Positions 10,370 through 21,514 of a DNA stretch of 64,000 nt are shown in pieces. The stretch lies in contig CM077011.1 in NCBI GenBank assembly GCA_039090855.1, positions 35,297,501 to 35,361,500 of the forward strand, written 5' to 3'. This stretch comes from Macrothele yani. Lineage: Eukaryota > Arthropoda > Arachnida > Araneae > Macrothelidae. The position numbers were made by a program, and so were the translations under genes. The notes below the pieces were generated by a model. The model was not told the DNA's origin. It saw only the letters and a program-made list of their open reading frames with translations, and did no database searches. Positions within the stretch are counted from its first letter, which is position 1. Every line of letters begins with the position of its first letter.

Positions 10370-11543
10370 TATTGTGACCACCAGCTAATATCCAGAGTAA
10401 CCGCCGTGTGCAGCGCGGACACCAGCTAGACGGGCCGGGAGTGATTTAATAAGGTGCTGGAAGGTGTACACAGGTATGCTGACTGCAGTGCATCTGACAG
10501 CTGCTGGAGGGTGCGTGGTGGAGGATCCATAGAACAAACAACGCGATCGAGGTAGTCCCACAGATGCTCAATTGGGTTTAAGTCTGGGGAATTAGGGGGC
10601 CAGGGAAGTACTTAGAAGTCTTCATTGTGCTCTTCCAACCACTCTCGGACATTTCTAGCTGTATGACACGTCGCATTATCGTTCTGCAAGATCTCATCCG
10701 TCCCAGGGAAGACAATCAGCATGTATGGGTGTACGTGGTCTGCAAGGATGGATGCATAACGAATTCGGTCCATAGTGCCTTCCACAGGTATGAGTGGACC
10801 CAGGAAATGCCAAGAAAACATTACCCAGACCATAACGCTGCCCCCCCCCCCCAGCTTGTGTTCTTCCTGCTATGGTTGAAGAGTGCTTGTTCTCCGATGT
10901 TTCTCGTCTTATACGCCAACGTCCATCCGTTCCATGAAGTAGAAAGCGTGATTCATCGGAGAAGGCAATCCTCTGCTAATTAGCGGAGGTCCAATTCCGG
11001 TACTTCAGTGCAAATGTAAGCCTTTTCTGCCGATGCACCTTCGTTAGCACAGATGCAGTGACCATCCATCTGCATCGGAGCCCCATACGCAGCAGGGTTC
11101 GCTGAACTGTCGCTTTAGACACACTTCCAGTAGCCCCCTATTTCATTCGGCCAGTGAGTTGCTTCACTGTAGCGTGTCGATTGGTCCTCACGCAACTTTG
11201 AAGCCGACGTTCACCTCTCTCAACAATAGCACGTGGTGCCCCGCAGTTTCCACATTCGCAATGGTGCTATTTCTCCAATCACGATACACTTTAAACACAG
11301 CAGCACGCGAACAGTTCACAAACTGCGCTGTTTCAGAAATACTGTCACCCTTGGCCCGAAAGCCGATAATCATCCCTTTTTGCAAATTTGTTAAATCGCT
11401 GCTTTTATCCATGACAGCAACGAGTGATATGTTTTCAGAATGCCTACAGCACACCTGATATACCCTCCAAGCCAGCACACGACACGTGCCTTCTTTCATT
11501 GGCTACGCGCTATTGGCGTCAAAAGTAGGAGGTGGTCACAATA
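10370..11543 (-). mobile_element. Tc1-like transposon (Tc1-A) with terminal repeats
   Basis: Ends TATTGTGACCACC (10370-10382) and GGTGGTCACAATA (11531-11543) are perfect inverted repeats. The interior carries a damaged transposase on the minus strand. About 1.17 kb, a short Tc1-type element. The GACCACC end is shared with the copies at 58890 and 62288, so these are probably one family. The left end is TA-flanked in the usual way, but the wider flanks form an unusual direct repeat. Confidence 0.9.
10430..11412 (-). pseudogene. Tc1-A transposase, frameshifted
   Basis: The start is taken as MDKSSDLTNLQKGMIIGFRA (ATG at 11410-11412), the normal N-terminus with a helix-turn-helix (SISETAQFVNCSRAAVFKVY). 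The catalytic residues survive: D in AFSDESRF near 10950, D in NDNATCHTA near 10680, and E in PDLNPIEHLWDYLDR near 10565. At least three frame changes separate these blocks, including one next to the poly-C run near 10845 and one after HNEDF near 10612. Long enough to have been autonomous once. Confidence 0.88.
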
Positions 11544-11544
11544 A

Positions 11545-11590
11545 TTTGTAACAAGCTAATTGATTCTGCGTTCGCCTCCTGCAAGATATA
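11545..11590 (+). repeat. Right copy of the ~45-bp repeat flanking Tc1-A
   Basis: TTTGTAACAAGCTAATTGAT through CGCCTCCTGCAAGATATA. It starts one base after the right transposon end. Confidence 0.85.
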
Positions 11591-12346
11591 TAAGATAGTC
11601 CTTCAAACAAACATGGGACGTTAATTCCACTAACTGTGCAGTTTTTTTGTCGCATTTTTTTTTTAATTGGAAAAGTATTATAGGACATTCACATTTTATA
11701 AAGAAAACAAATTATGCTGTATAGGATTTACCGGAACGTGTGTCGGCCAGAAAAAAAAAAAAAAAAAAAAAAAAGTACGGATTTTTCCGGCCCCACTACA
11801 CTACTGCAAGTGCCTGTAACGTGCTATTTATAAAAACCTGAAATTCAACAGATAACAAATGCGTTTATATAATCTTTTAATTTTAACTGGCCTTTGAGAA
11901 AAGGTACGAAGTAAAAGATCACAAGTGAAATTTTTTAAGTAAAAACAAACTCTTTTTCTGAATACAACATTTTCACAAAACTCTCAGAATTATGAAAGTC
12001 CTTGATCCTGTATCAAAGTCTTACAATTAAAACAGAAATCCAAATCAAGTTCGCCAAGAATGTTTTCCAAGAAGTATCCTCCACGAAAACTGTTTTTCCC
12101 GCAGGGACTATTTCATTTCTCCATTAATTTTTTTTTTTTTTTTTTTTTTCGATTGGACGTTTTACGTCAGACAGATTCATCATGAAACATTATTTCCTCG
12201 TGTGAATTTGCAGAAGTTTAAGTGACCGGACAATTTTACGAAAATCGAATTTTTTTTTTTCGCGAAGAGGCGGTATGTGAAGTTCAGATGTTAAAAAAAA
12301 AAAACGAAGTTAATGCAAATATTTACGACGCGAGTCATACAGTCGT
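11591..12346. other. Intergenic with poly-A/T tracts
   Basis: Holds an A27-type tract near 11755 and a T20-type tract near 12130 followed by CGATTGGACGTTTTACG. The latter may be a ~30-bp stub of a SINE-A tail. No genes. Confidence 0.4.
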
Positions 12347-12353
12347 TTCAGAC

Positions 12354-12587
12354 TTTTTTTTTTTTTTTTTTTTGATTGGAGGTTTAACGACCACCGTGAG
12401 CAACTCAATGGGCTATAAGCGGTCGCCCGTCCCTAATTTAGGGTCACTGGTTCCAGGGAAGGGCGAGAGAGAGCCAGTGCCGTAAGACAAACACATCATC
12501 CATGCCAGACCGGGATTCGAACCCGGACCCCTTACGGACGAATGATCAAAGGCCAGCGCCTTAGACCACTGCGGCCACCGGGGCGGC
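12354..12587 (-). mobile_element. SINE-A copy, full length, TSD TTCAGACTTTT
   Basis: Complete tail, body and tRNA head. The 11-bp target duplication TTCAGACTTTT is at 12347-12357 and 12588-12598 (the left copy runs into the T tract). The head carries one extra G (GCGGCCACCGGGGCGGC). Confidence 0.95.
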
Positions 12588-13057
12588 TTCAGACTTTTGA
12601 TACTTATCCTTCGCAAAAGCAGACATTAAGCAGATATATTGCTTTTCTGTGAGGGGTACAGCACAAGACTTTTGCTTTCCTAAACGCAGCTGCGCTGAGG
12701 TCTTTGATCTGCAGTGCGTGTGCTTTAGAGCAGCTGCATTTAAATCTTTCTTTCAGGATAGATCTAGTGCCCCTGATTTCGTTTTTATATACTTTTCGAG
12801 ATGGGGGGGGGCAGTATTAACTCAAATCGGAATACGCTGTTGGGCTTGAACGCACTTTAATTCAGATATTTAACTTAGCTACCCCATGGAATTTAAATAC
12901 GGATAGAACTATGGGCTCCACAATTTAAAGTACAACTAGACAAAACCCGTCGGAATCGACGGTTAGCTTGTTTTTTGAAAAGAATAAACTGATATGAAAC
13001 AACCAATGTAAACTTTATTTGATTGACAAATTCATTCAACCACTTCAGTAAAGACAC
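12588..13057. other. Intergenic, nothing recognised
   Basis: No supported feature. Short frames only. Confidence 0.4.
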
Positions 13058-13067
13058 TCCAGGTTCG

Positions 13068-13293
13068 AGATTTTTTTTTCTTTTTTTGAATGAAGGTTTA
13101 ACGATCACCGTGAGCAAGTCAACGGGCTTTAAGCAGTCACCCGTCCCTAATTTAGGGTCACTGGTTCCAGGGAAGGGAGATAGCCAGTGCCGTAAGACAA
13201 ACACAACATCCATGCCTTACCGGGATTCGAAACCGAACCGTTCACGAACGAACCATCATAAGCCAGCGCTTAGACCACTGCGCCACCGGGCCG
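13068..13293 (-). mobile_element. SINE-A copy, full length, TSD TCCAGGTTCG
   Basis: More diverged body (GATCACCGTGAGCAAGTC). The 10-bp target duplication TCCAGGTTCG lies at 13058-13067 and 13294-13303. Confidence 0.93.
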
Positions 13294-13460
13294 TCCAGGT
13301 TCGTGATGAGCATCACAACTGCATCCTTTTTCGGTCGTAAAATGTGAGGCGCAGGTCTACTCATCTCGTTCGTGTGCAAAAATTAAACTGGATAGCGCAA
13401 TCCTTAACTGTCATCTTCAGTCACAACTGTGTTTGTAAATGTGTGAATATTTGTGTTTGT

Positions 13461-14392
13461 AAATCATCATCATTATCATCATTGTCAGCCATTATCAATC
13501 CACTGCTGGACGAAGGTCTCCCCAAGTTTCCTCCACAACGGTCTGTCTTGTGCCAGTCTCCTCCATGTCACTCCCGCATATTTACGAATTTCATCCACCC
13601 ATCTCCCATGTGGTCTTTTTCTGGGTCTTTTCCTGTCCCTTGGAATCCAATCTAAAATTTCGGCTGTCCATCTATGGTCTGTCCTTCTGGCAGTATGTCC
13701 AGCCCATTGCCATTTCAGGGATTTAACTCTGATCATGATGTCTTCCACTCTCGTCATTTTTCGGATCCACGAGTTCCTCTTAATTATCTCTCCTGGTTAT
13801 ACCAAGCATGGACCTGTCCATGCTTCTTTGAGTTGTCTGCAGCCTTTGTATGTCTCTTTTAGCTAAGGTCCACGTCTCTGCACCATACGTAAGCACTGGA
13901 AGGATGCATTGATCAAACACTTTTCTTTTAAGACATAATGGCATATTGCTCTTGAAAATTATGCTGTTTCTTCCAAAAGCTCTCCAGGCAAGTTTTGTAC
14001 GCCGATTAATTTCTTCATCAATGTGACCCTCACTTGATATCTGCTGTCCAAGATAAACATACGTATCTGTTATCTCCAGTTTTTCTCCATCAATCGATAA
14101 ATCTTCATTTCTTGTAAAAGCATTGAACATCACTTTTGTCTTCTGAAAGTTCATTTTTAATCCCACTTCTTTACTCTTGTCAGCAAGTTCCTGGATCATA
14201 CTCTGCAGCTCTGATGGAGTAGTTGCAAAAATGACTACGTCATCAGCAAAACGAAGGTGGGTTAGATAATCTCCATTAATCTTTATCCCTTTGTTTTCCC
14301 AGTTCAGTGATTGAAAGACATTTTCCAATGTGGCATTAAAGAGCTTCGGAGATATGGTGTCACCTTGTCTCACTCCCTTTCCAATTTTTATA
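13461..14392 (-). pseudogene. RTE-type LINE, 5'-truncated copy
   Basis: Minus-strand reverse transcriptase C-terminal half. Visible in order: GVRQGDTISPKLFNATLE, the catalytic box LRFADDVVIFA near 14240, YLGQQISSEGHIDEEINRR, and the RTE-type C-terminus (KWQWAGHTARRTDHRW, DRKRPRKRPHGRWVDEIRK, ending near 13485). One frameshift near 13780 compared with the copy at 32838. The 3' end has an ATC-rich tail (13465-13483) as in RTE elements. Sequence identity with 32838-36017 is very high up to ~14390, where that copy continues and this one stops, so it is a 5' truncation. Confidence 0.92.
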
Positions 14393-14401
14393 CCGCCTAA
14401 A

Positions 14402-14790
14402 AATATTGCGTCGGTAAAGTGTTGCCATTAGAAGAAATGTTTACGAACAAAGTGGCCCAGTTACATACATCCAAATTTTGTTGGAGCACAAAATTATTGT
14501 GCCACGATAACAATATGTTTGGTTTGCAGCAACAAAACGTTTTATCACGATAACAATACATATTGTTGGATCAAAGAAATTCCCCAAAATCGACAAAATT
14601 ATTTTGTTAAATGAACACAACGTTTTGTCACGCTAATAATAAATTTTGTAGAATCAACAATAATTTTCAACAAAATAAATTTGTAAGTTCAACAAGCAAT
14701 TTGGTTGACTGTATATCGACAAAAATTTTTGGTTGATTCAACAATTTTTTTTTTTTTTTGCTGAATTAACAAAACCTTTTTTCTCAGGGA
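14402..14790 (-). mobile_element. AT-rich MITE M1, copy 1
   Basis: The copy runs from GCGTCGGTAAAGTGTTGCCA to CCTTTTTTCTCAGGG. It consists of repeated words such as AACAAAACGTTTTGT, CAACAAAATAAATTTG and TTGGTTGATTCAACA that can pair with one another. A second copy at 21515-21862 matches along its length. A shorter one in opposite orientation starts at 20053 with the same GAGAAAAAAGGTTT end. No coding. Confidence 0.75.
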
Positions 14791-14949
14791 TGGTTTCCGA
14801 TTTCTTCGACAATGCCCAAATAGTGGACTTGCTCGACGGATGTCTGCCAGCAAATTTCTCCAGGAATTGCTGTTGACAAGACTTTATAGATTCTGTTTAC
14901 CAATAAGTGCGAAAAATAAACACTCGCTCCTCCACAGTATACCGATATA

Positions 14950-17237
14950 CAGTGGACCCCGCTTAAGAAGTTTTCGTTGGGACGAAGGGATGAAAATTTC
15001 TTAAGCGGGAAAACTTCTTAAGCGGGAAAACTTCTTAAACGGGAAGTGTCTGATTGGGTTTTGTAAGACTTTAGCGATTAAAAATATTGCATAAATTAAA
15101 TCCAGAAATTACATTTTAGTTAATATTAAAGTAACATAAAAAAATTCACAACTTACTCATTTAAACTTGAAAATGAGGATTAAAAGCTACATTTATTATG
15201 CTACAGGATTACAAAAATACTGATCTAAAAGCGTTTGTTTCTTCCTTTTTTCCCCGCTAGATTCACAAAGTAAGTGTCCATTTCCCTCAAATTTTTAATT
15301 ATGTCCGCTGGAACACGTTCGTGGATTTCTATAAAGCAGCGAAAAGTTTCTAATGCTTTACCAGCTTCAGCTGAAGTAGGAATTGGCCTGCACACATCTT
15401 GCGTTTCTGGTTTATCGTCCTCTTGCGTTTCGATGTCGCAAATATCGTCGATATTTTGCATTTCAAAAGTGGGAACATCTTTGTCAACGTTTACAAACTC
15501 TTCAAAGGAAGATTTGAAGTTAAGTTTTTTTTTTTTGCAAACTTTCCCAAGCTTCATTGTTGTCATGACTGTTTTCTTCATCAGAAAAACTAAGCTGAAA
15601 CCAGCTTTCCTGAAGCAACTTGTGATCGTTGAAGAAGATACCTTTTCCCGCGAAGAAACAATAAAATGCATAGCATCTAATAAATTTAATTTCAGTGTAC
15701 ATCTGGTGTAACTTGAGTCTGATTCAAGCTTATGCAGTAGCCAATAAACTAAATGTTTCCTATAGAATTATTTCATGGTATTAATTATTCCTTGGTCCAT
15801 TGGTTGTAACATTGAAGTCGAGTTAGGTGGCAGGAAAACTACTTTTACATTTTCCAGATGATCCATGTTTTTTGGATGGGATGTGCAATTATCCAAAAAT
15901 AACAAAACATTTCTATTGTCTTTGGCCATTTTCTGCTGAAACTCCATTAAAAAGTCTTCAAAAATCTGAACTGCCATCCATGCGTTTCTGCTATTTCTGT
16001 AATTGCATGGAAAAGTTTTCAAATTTTGAAGCACTTCGGATTCTTCGATTTTCTAATGACCAATAAAGACAACTTTTCTGTTCCATCCATATTAGCTCCT
16101 ACCAGAACTGTCAATCTTTCTTTATTTACTTTGACTCCGTGGCTGCTATCTCCTGCGAAAGAGTAGGTTGTAAAACAAAGCACACTCGTCAGCGTTGAAA
16201 ACATCTTTTGCTTCGTATGCTGATAACAGTTCTGGTAAAACATTAGATTTCCAATCATCCACTTCTTCGACGTTAACACTTTTTGATTCTCCACAAACAG
16301 TTTTATAAGTCAGTCGTTCTCTTTTCCTAAAACGGTCGATCCATCCATTGGAAGGATTAAATTCAACATTTAATTTCTTGGAAATCTCTTCTGCTTTCTC
16401 ACGAAGATTTGTCCCGTTGATCGAAATGCTAACGTTTCTTGCTTGTTTAAACCACACGAGAAGTGTTTCTTCGACATCCTCGTATTTACCCTTCTTAATC
16501 TTTTTGGTTTCTAATGAATGGGAAGCATTTGAAAGCACAATGCCCCGTTTTGCCACTATACCGTTGAGGGGCAGATAAATTTAGCTCTTTTGCTATCTGC
16601 ACCCAGTTAAATGCGAGTTTTCATCAACTTTCGTAATAATGTTTCGTTTCACAACCACAGATAAAGCTTTTCTTTTGATGCCTTTAGACGCCATATTTCT
16701 AGCTACGCATTTAAACAATAAAACTAAACGTTTAACTCCACGTATGCCAAGGTTAGTAGACTCCTGTCTATTAACCTTGCACGTATGCGAGGTGCAACAT
16801 CTGAGCCAAACTCTGACAGAATGACTAACTTTCAACAGGTGTTTCCTTTCCTAGCCTTTTCGAAGCCCCAAAGATAAGGCGGTTGTGATACACAAAGGGC
16901 AGACGCAGAAGAATTGGGGGAGTAAACATGACCCCTGCGTTGACCGCGGGAAGCCTGCAGGGTCTTCGCTTGCTACATGTACGGGGAAAACAAAGAAACG
17001 TTTCCTCCCAACTTCTTTGACATGTACTTATCTGCTGCGGACGAGTTCCAAAATCGTATGTTTTTACTTAGAAACTTGTGACATTTATAGCTTCTTAAGC
17101 GGAAAAACTTGAAACATCGTTACTTCTTAAGTGGGAAAAATTAACATTGGCACTATGGAAAAAAAAATCGGGACTGTAAAAATAAAACTTAAACGGGAAA
17201 ACTTCTTAAGCGGGAACTTCTTAAGTGGGATCCACTG
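14950..17237 (-). mobile_element. Pogo/Tigger-like DNA transposon
   Basis: Ends CAGTGGACCCCGCTTAAGAA (left) and ACTTCTTAAGTGGGATCCACTG (right, reading outward as the inverted repeat), each flanked by TA (14948-14949; 17238-17239), the pogo/Tc1 target. The subterminal sequence repeats the words CTTCTTAAGCGGGAAAA several times at both ends, probably transposase binding sites. The element is 2288 bp and carries one broken transposase gene on the minus strand. Confidence 0.93.
15225..16694 (-). pseudogene. Tigger transposase pseudogene (CENP-B-type HTH, DDE/D)
   Basis: The start is MASKGIKRKALSVV at 16692-16694. The order matches the family: N-terminal CENP-B-like helix-turn-helix, then a second DNA-binding domain (YEDVEETLLVWFKQARNV ... 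NPSNGWIDRFRKRERL, ~16270-16480), then the catalytic core. Catalytic aspartates are visible in FNADECALFYNLL (~16190), LLFLDNCTSHPKN (~15890) and LQPMDQGIINTMK (~15785), so the triad survives. At least four frame breaks (near 16600, 16150, 16030 and 15770) make it inactive. The C-terminal acidic tail ends in GKKGRNKRF at 15225. Confidence 0.93.
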
Positions 17238-17239
17238 TA

Positions 17240-17590
17240 TTTTCACACGTACGCGAACAGCCACGAGCACTGACTATCAACAACCGTATTGTCGTATTGT
17301 GTAGACACACTCAGCGAAATGGCATAACAAAGCAGCAGAGAGGCGCGTCCAGCTGTGACGCCACGCTTAGGAATGTGTCTGCCACTAAGGAGCACTCCGG
17401 CTGGCTGGCGGACAGCGCCGGGTTCAATGCTGTCTGGACACAAATAGTGGCCACTTCGAGCACATGTTTGACGTCATCACATTTCGCATGAAATGAGGTA
17501 AGTCTACTTCAAATTTCGTTGCAATATCTTCATTGGTGTTAATATTATTAAAGAAATGCCGGGTTCGGTAGCGAGCGGGACACCCTGTAT
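17240..17590 (-). mobile_element. Terminal fragment of an unidentified element ending ACACCCTGTATA
   Basis: GGGACACCCTGTATA (17578-17592) is a common DNA-transposon or retroelement terminus in arthropods. The region to its left has a minus-strand frame at 17243-17443 with no identified domain. The Tigger element is inserted at its other side. The related word TACAGGGTGTTTC occurs at 20697. Confidence 0.4.
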
Positions 17591-18319
17591 ATTTATAGCA
17601 ATCACGGATCCTGTTGCAACGATGAATTCCCTTACAACATTCCGTTACCTTGGAAACAACTATTTCGGCCTGATGAATAAGAAGGGCGATTTCACCCATC
17701 CACCCAAATGTATACAATTGTGGTTTCCTCCAGTTGTCCGTCCACTCCTGCGCATTCCTGATAAATTATACGCCATGGACCTTTAGCGATAGATTACTTA
17801 AGGCACTGTGTTGTTATAGCGTTAGTTTCGACTCTTACCTGAAGATGAACCACATTGTGGTTTGAAAAGTCTTGTATATATTTTAACTACTTTTAAATTA
17901 ATCACATGTTTTTAGTGCTTGCGTAGCATGACCAACAATTATTTGGGGGGGGGGGCACAAATAAGCGCAAACTCATGTTGGGGGGGCACTCTCGGAAATA
18001 GTTTCTCCAAAAATGCTCCTTTTCAATTTCCATAACTTAGGTTTTTACATGCTTAATATATCCAAAACTACGAAGTGTACCAGGGGCTTGGTTGTTTCAC
18101 ACTAATGAGGATGTAAAAAAACGTCTCTCTCAAAGCAACTCTTGCAGTCATCCGATGATGAAAACAATCGGATGACTGCATGCTATTGTTTATGGAATGA
18201 CTACTGGAAAGCAGTCATAGCAATGCTTGCTATTGCGTAGCGTTGTTCGCTTGGCTGTATGTCACACTTTATAACATTTAAAAGGCAAACGAGTTATTTT
18301 TTCGAAATTTTAAGTTGAT
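17591..18319. other. Unassigned region with a hairpin motif
   Basis: At 17836-17862, CTGAAGATGAACCACATTG then TGGTTTGAAA forms a short hairpin (AACCACA/TGTGGTT) flanked by GATGA and GAAA, a pattern often seen in PLE-like terminal repeats. G-runs are near 17945 and 17980. A 15-base inverted pair (CAGTCATCCGATGATG/CGGATGACTGCATG) lies at 18147-18182. No genes. Confidence 0.35.
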
Positions 18320-18872
18320 ACACGTACTAAAATGTCGTCGAAATCGAAATGTTTTTACGCAAGTTATGACGCATAACGGCAATGGAATGAATCCCACTCC
18401 TACGTCCTGACCTTTGACCCCATTTCGCCCATTCTAAATAGGGTTTGTCCCCAGGCGGTCCCCTACCGCATACTAAAATTTCATCGAAATCGAACCATTT
18501 TTACGCAAGTTATGAAAATGGAATGGATCTCACTCCTATGTCCAGACCTTTGACCCCATTTTGCCCATTCTCAATAGGGTTTTGTTCCCAGGTGTTCCCC
18601 TACCACATACTAAAATTTCATTGAAATCGAACCATTTTTACGCTAAGTTATGACGCATAAGAGCAATGGAATGGATCCCGCTCCCATGTCCTGACCTTTG
18701 GCCCCATTTCGCCCATTTTCAATAGAGTTCGTCCAGAGGTTTTCCTCTACCACATACTAGAATTTCATCGAAATCGAATAGTTTTTACGCGAGTTATCGT
18801 GCGGACGGGCGGACAGACAGGCAAAACTGGAGGAGCATATACGCTTCTTCAACCTACGGTTGGAAAGCGTAA
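18320..18872 (+). mobile_element. THR tandem-repeat element with terminal hairpin
   Basis: About 3.5 head-to-tail units of ~146 bp (CCATTTTTACGCAAGTTATG, GGAATGGATCCCGCTCC, TGACCTTTGACCCCATTTCG, TTTCATCGAAATCGAACC) end with GTGCGGACGGGCGGACAGAC and the hairpin TACGCTTCTTCAACC/GGTTGGAAAGCGTA. The opposite end seems truncated. Non-coding and non-autonomous. Confidence 0.85.
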
Positions 18873-20052
18873 AAAACGGGCATTTTTAAAAACTGAAATT
18901 TTGTTAAAAGACTGACACTTACCGGCAAATTTGTTGCACGTTATTTTCAGAAATTTCCCGTGAATACACACTAATTTTTCACAGTGTAGCTGTGAGATTT
19001 CAAAGCGACAATAAAGATTGAATCGTTACAGCATTTAACGTCACTCTATTTAGAGTCAAAAAACACGCTCGTTAAAATGAAAAATTCACCAGGGACTATG
19101 GTCTAAGCTAGCATCATAAATAACGCAGTTCTTCCAGTTATAAGAACCCCAATTTACATATCTGCATGGTCCCTGACCTCAATGCTAAGGATAGACGTCT
19201 GCCCTCCGAAGACAGCAAAAGAGATCGGCTCTGTGCTGTTGTTCAAGCACACAGTTTTTAGCTCCAGAATTTTAAGGTTCACTTCACAAGGCAAAATATG
19301 GTGTGGTTGGGAAACGATCCCCTTCATAAAACCAGACTGCAGGCACGAGAGAAGAAAATGAAAACGAATTTTTAAATCTTTCGCTCTAATTAGTCACATA
19401 CGTGCGTGAGAAATATCGGCTGCATCGGCGATTTTGATAAGAGCTAATAATTGCGGTGATAGTTGAAATAATATCCCACAGGCGAATGAAATTAGCGGTT
19501 GAGCCTGATAACTTACTTTAATTACGCTTGCATGTCGTGGACTTGCTGCTTGAGACGTTGCAGATGCAGAAAGGGCAATCAAACTCTGAGAAAAACGAAG
19601 AAAAAAAAAAAAATGTGAGAAATTTTCCTCCTGGCCCGTATAGATTATGGTTACATAAATGGTAATAAGACAGTAATCCTATTCATTACGCCACGCGTTC
19701 TGTTGGCTGTCCCGAGAAAGTAATTAAAAGGCAACCAACCTGTTAATTAGTCTCCACTTTCGTGAAAGTGGCGAAATTCAAATCACGTTATTAATGCACA
19801 GCCTATACGATGGGTCTAACTGTCCCATTGGGCTCTAAAAGCAGTCAGGAGCTTTTTAGAATATTCCAAGGCAGGAATATGAGCGGCGGCTGCTAAAAAA
19901 ATAAAATTCTACAACTGCGATGGGGTTTTTTCTGTAGCACCCGCAGAAAGAATTCAAAGGATCTAAATATATTGTCGCACCGTACTTTTGGATCTAGCAT
20001 ATCCTTTAATTAAAATGTCGGTTTCTAAGAAATGATGAAAAGTATGAGCTCA
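18873..20052. other. Intergenic, nothing recognised
   Basis: AT-rich; an A13 tract near 19600. A 62-codon minus-strand frame at 19394-19582 shows no domain. Confidence 0.4.
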
Positions 20053-20190
20053 CGGAGAAAAAAGGTTTCTTTGAAACAACAAAATAATTTTGTTCAGCTG
20101 TTTTGTCGATTTATTTTGTTGCTTTAGCAAAACTCCGTCGTAATTGTTTTGTTGGCAAAACAAAATTATTTTGTTGGCTATATCATGATA
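20053..20190 (+). mobile_element. MITE M1, short copy
   Basis: Starts GGAGAAAAAAGGTTTCTTTG, the same terminus as the right ends of the copies at 14402 and 21515 read on the other strand. The AACAAAATAATTTTG words follow. Confidence 0.55.
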
Positions 20191-20322
20191 ATTCAAATAT
20201 ATGGAGGTGGCATCGACCTTAACTCAAAGCGCATGTGATTACTAGCTATTCCCTACGGGCATTACCAGACTATACCATGACCAGAAGAATCTTGTTTTGT
20301 GCTTAAGATTTCGCTTTGAATT

Positions 20323-20392
20323 ATGGCTGACTACGAAGTGAGTGTATTGTTAGAAGACTGGGAACTGTCAACTCTGCTAGAGACATTCAGAG
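20323..20392 (+). CDS. Candidate first coding exon of an unidentified host (or element) gene
   Basis: ATG at 20323 opens MADYEVSVLLEDWELSTLLE TFRG-type sequence of 23 codons plus one base. It meets a strong 5' splice donor (AG|GTAAGAA at 20391-20398). The peptide (acidic, LLEDWELSTLLETF) resembles the start of SAM-like domains seen at the N-termini of many invertebrate predicted proteins. No second exon could be identified in the window. Alternatives are a TE-derived exon or chance: the open stretch is short. Confidence 0.4.
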
Positions 20393-21000
20393 GTAAGAAT
20401 TTCTAATATATCTTAATACTTCCGACGTATTTTTATACTAGTGTTTATTGTGTTATTTTGGTTAGATTCAGTGAATTTTAATGAAAATTTGGCCTCGCTT
20501 TGTAGACTCATAATTACAATGAACACGATAGAATCCGCATCTTATTAGATGCACAGGAGCATGTATTAAATTTAAACCCAAATTTCTGATAAACCAATAA
20601 TACTTTTCTTCTAACGGTAAATAAAAATTTGCACATGAGGTAATGATAAGAGTTGTAATTTATGTATAGAGCTTGATTTCATGTATAGGCTATATATACA
20701 GGGTGTTTCAAAATTCGTGCGGCAACCAAAGATTGCATGGTGATAGTACCCTGGAACATATAAGAACGTTAAAAAAAATATTACGATTTCTTTTTTTTTT
20801 TGTCTAACCAAAAATGTCAATTTGTTGCATCGAAAAACGAAGGAAAACATTTAAAAATAAATCGCATTTAGAAACATGTTACACACGCAATAAAATAGTA
20901 TAAATACATCGTTATGTCAAGTGCAAATCGCTCGTGAACATTCCAGAAGGTAATAAACCCACCTTCAAATGCTGAAATCGCAGATAAGCATTTGCTTGCA
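20393..21000. other. Candidate intron / intergenic
   Basis: AT-rich. TATATACAGGGTGTTTC at 20692 is a terminus-like word matching the reverse of 17578-17592, so an unidentified element may begin here and run rightward. No coding frames of note. Confidence 0.35.
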
Positions 21001-21004
21001 AGGG

Positions 21005-21180
21005 CAGGTACAGCTGATTGGTTTAGGAACTAGGCGTGCTAACCAAAGGTCTCAGGTTCGAATCCGCTCAGTGAGAGAGACTTCGCTGGCCATGAAAAAA
21101 TCTCCTCGTGACGTAACACTGTCCAAATTCATTTAAACACACCACTAGAAAGAAAATGCGGCAGAGGGAAAAAATGGCGG
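21005..21180 (+). mobile_element. tRNA-derived SINE (SINE-D type)
   Basis: Head with ACAGCTGATTGGTTTAGGAA (A-box region) and B-box AGGTTCGAATCC, followed by a short body with ACACTGTCCAAATTC. No poly-A seen. Single copy in this window apart from a distantly similar head at 29082. Confidence 0.5.
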
Positions 21181-21190
21181 ACACCCAGGA

Positions 21191-21492
21191 TCAGATCATA
21201 TGTAGAGGATTTTAGGAAGGGAGTGTCTGACCCCAGGCCTTAAACAACCCTTAGAAACGAGGAGATTTGGGCTAGAGCACCCGATAGGAAAGTGACACGA
21301 AAGCGAAGTAGAAAGGGGGAGGAAGGCGTCCTTATTTATTACCGGGAAACCCAGTACCCGGGGTCCGACGACTTAACGTGCCCCTCCGACGCATGGCGGA
21401 TATTTAGTGGATCGAGCGTTCGTACCTGCTGGGATTCAACCTGAGGCCATTTCCGTGGCAGTCACGAACGTTGCCCACTAGGCCACCCGCGG
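21191..21492 (-). mobile_element. SINE-B copy, full-length type
   Basis: Same landmarks as 6852-7155: TCAGATCATATGTAGAGGAT at the tail end and AGGCCACCCGCGG at the head. The B-box reads GGTTGAATCCC on the minus strand, one base off consensus. Confidence 0.85.
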
Positions 21493-21514
21493 CCTGGACT
21501 TACAGGGTCGAAGT

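Noticed and set aside
13344..13866. Plus-strand frames of 103-137 codons
   Set aside because: Antisense of the RTE LINE C-terminus; the same frames recur over the copy at 32766-33233.
16348..16578. 76-codon plus frame across the Tigger gene
   Set aside because: Antisense of the Tigger DNA-binding domain.
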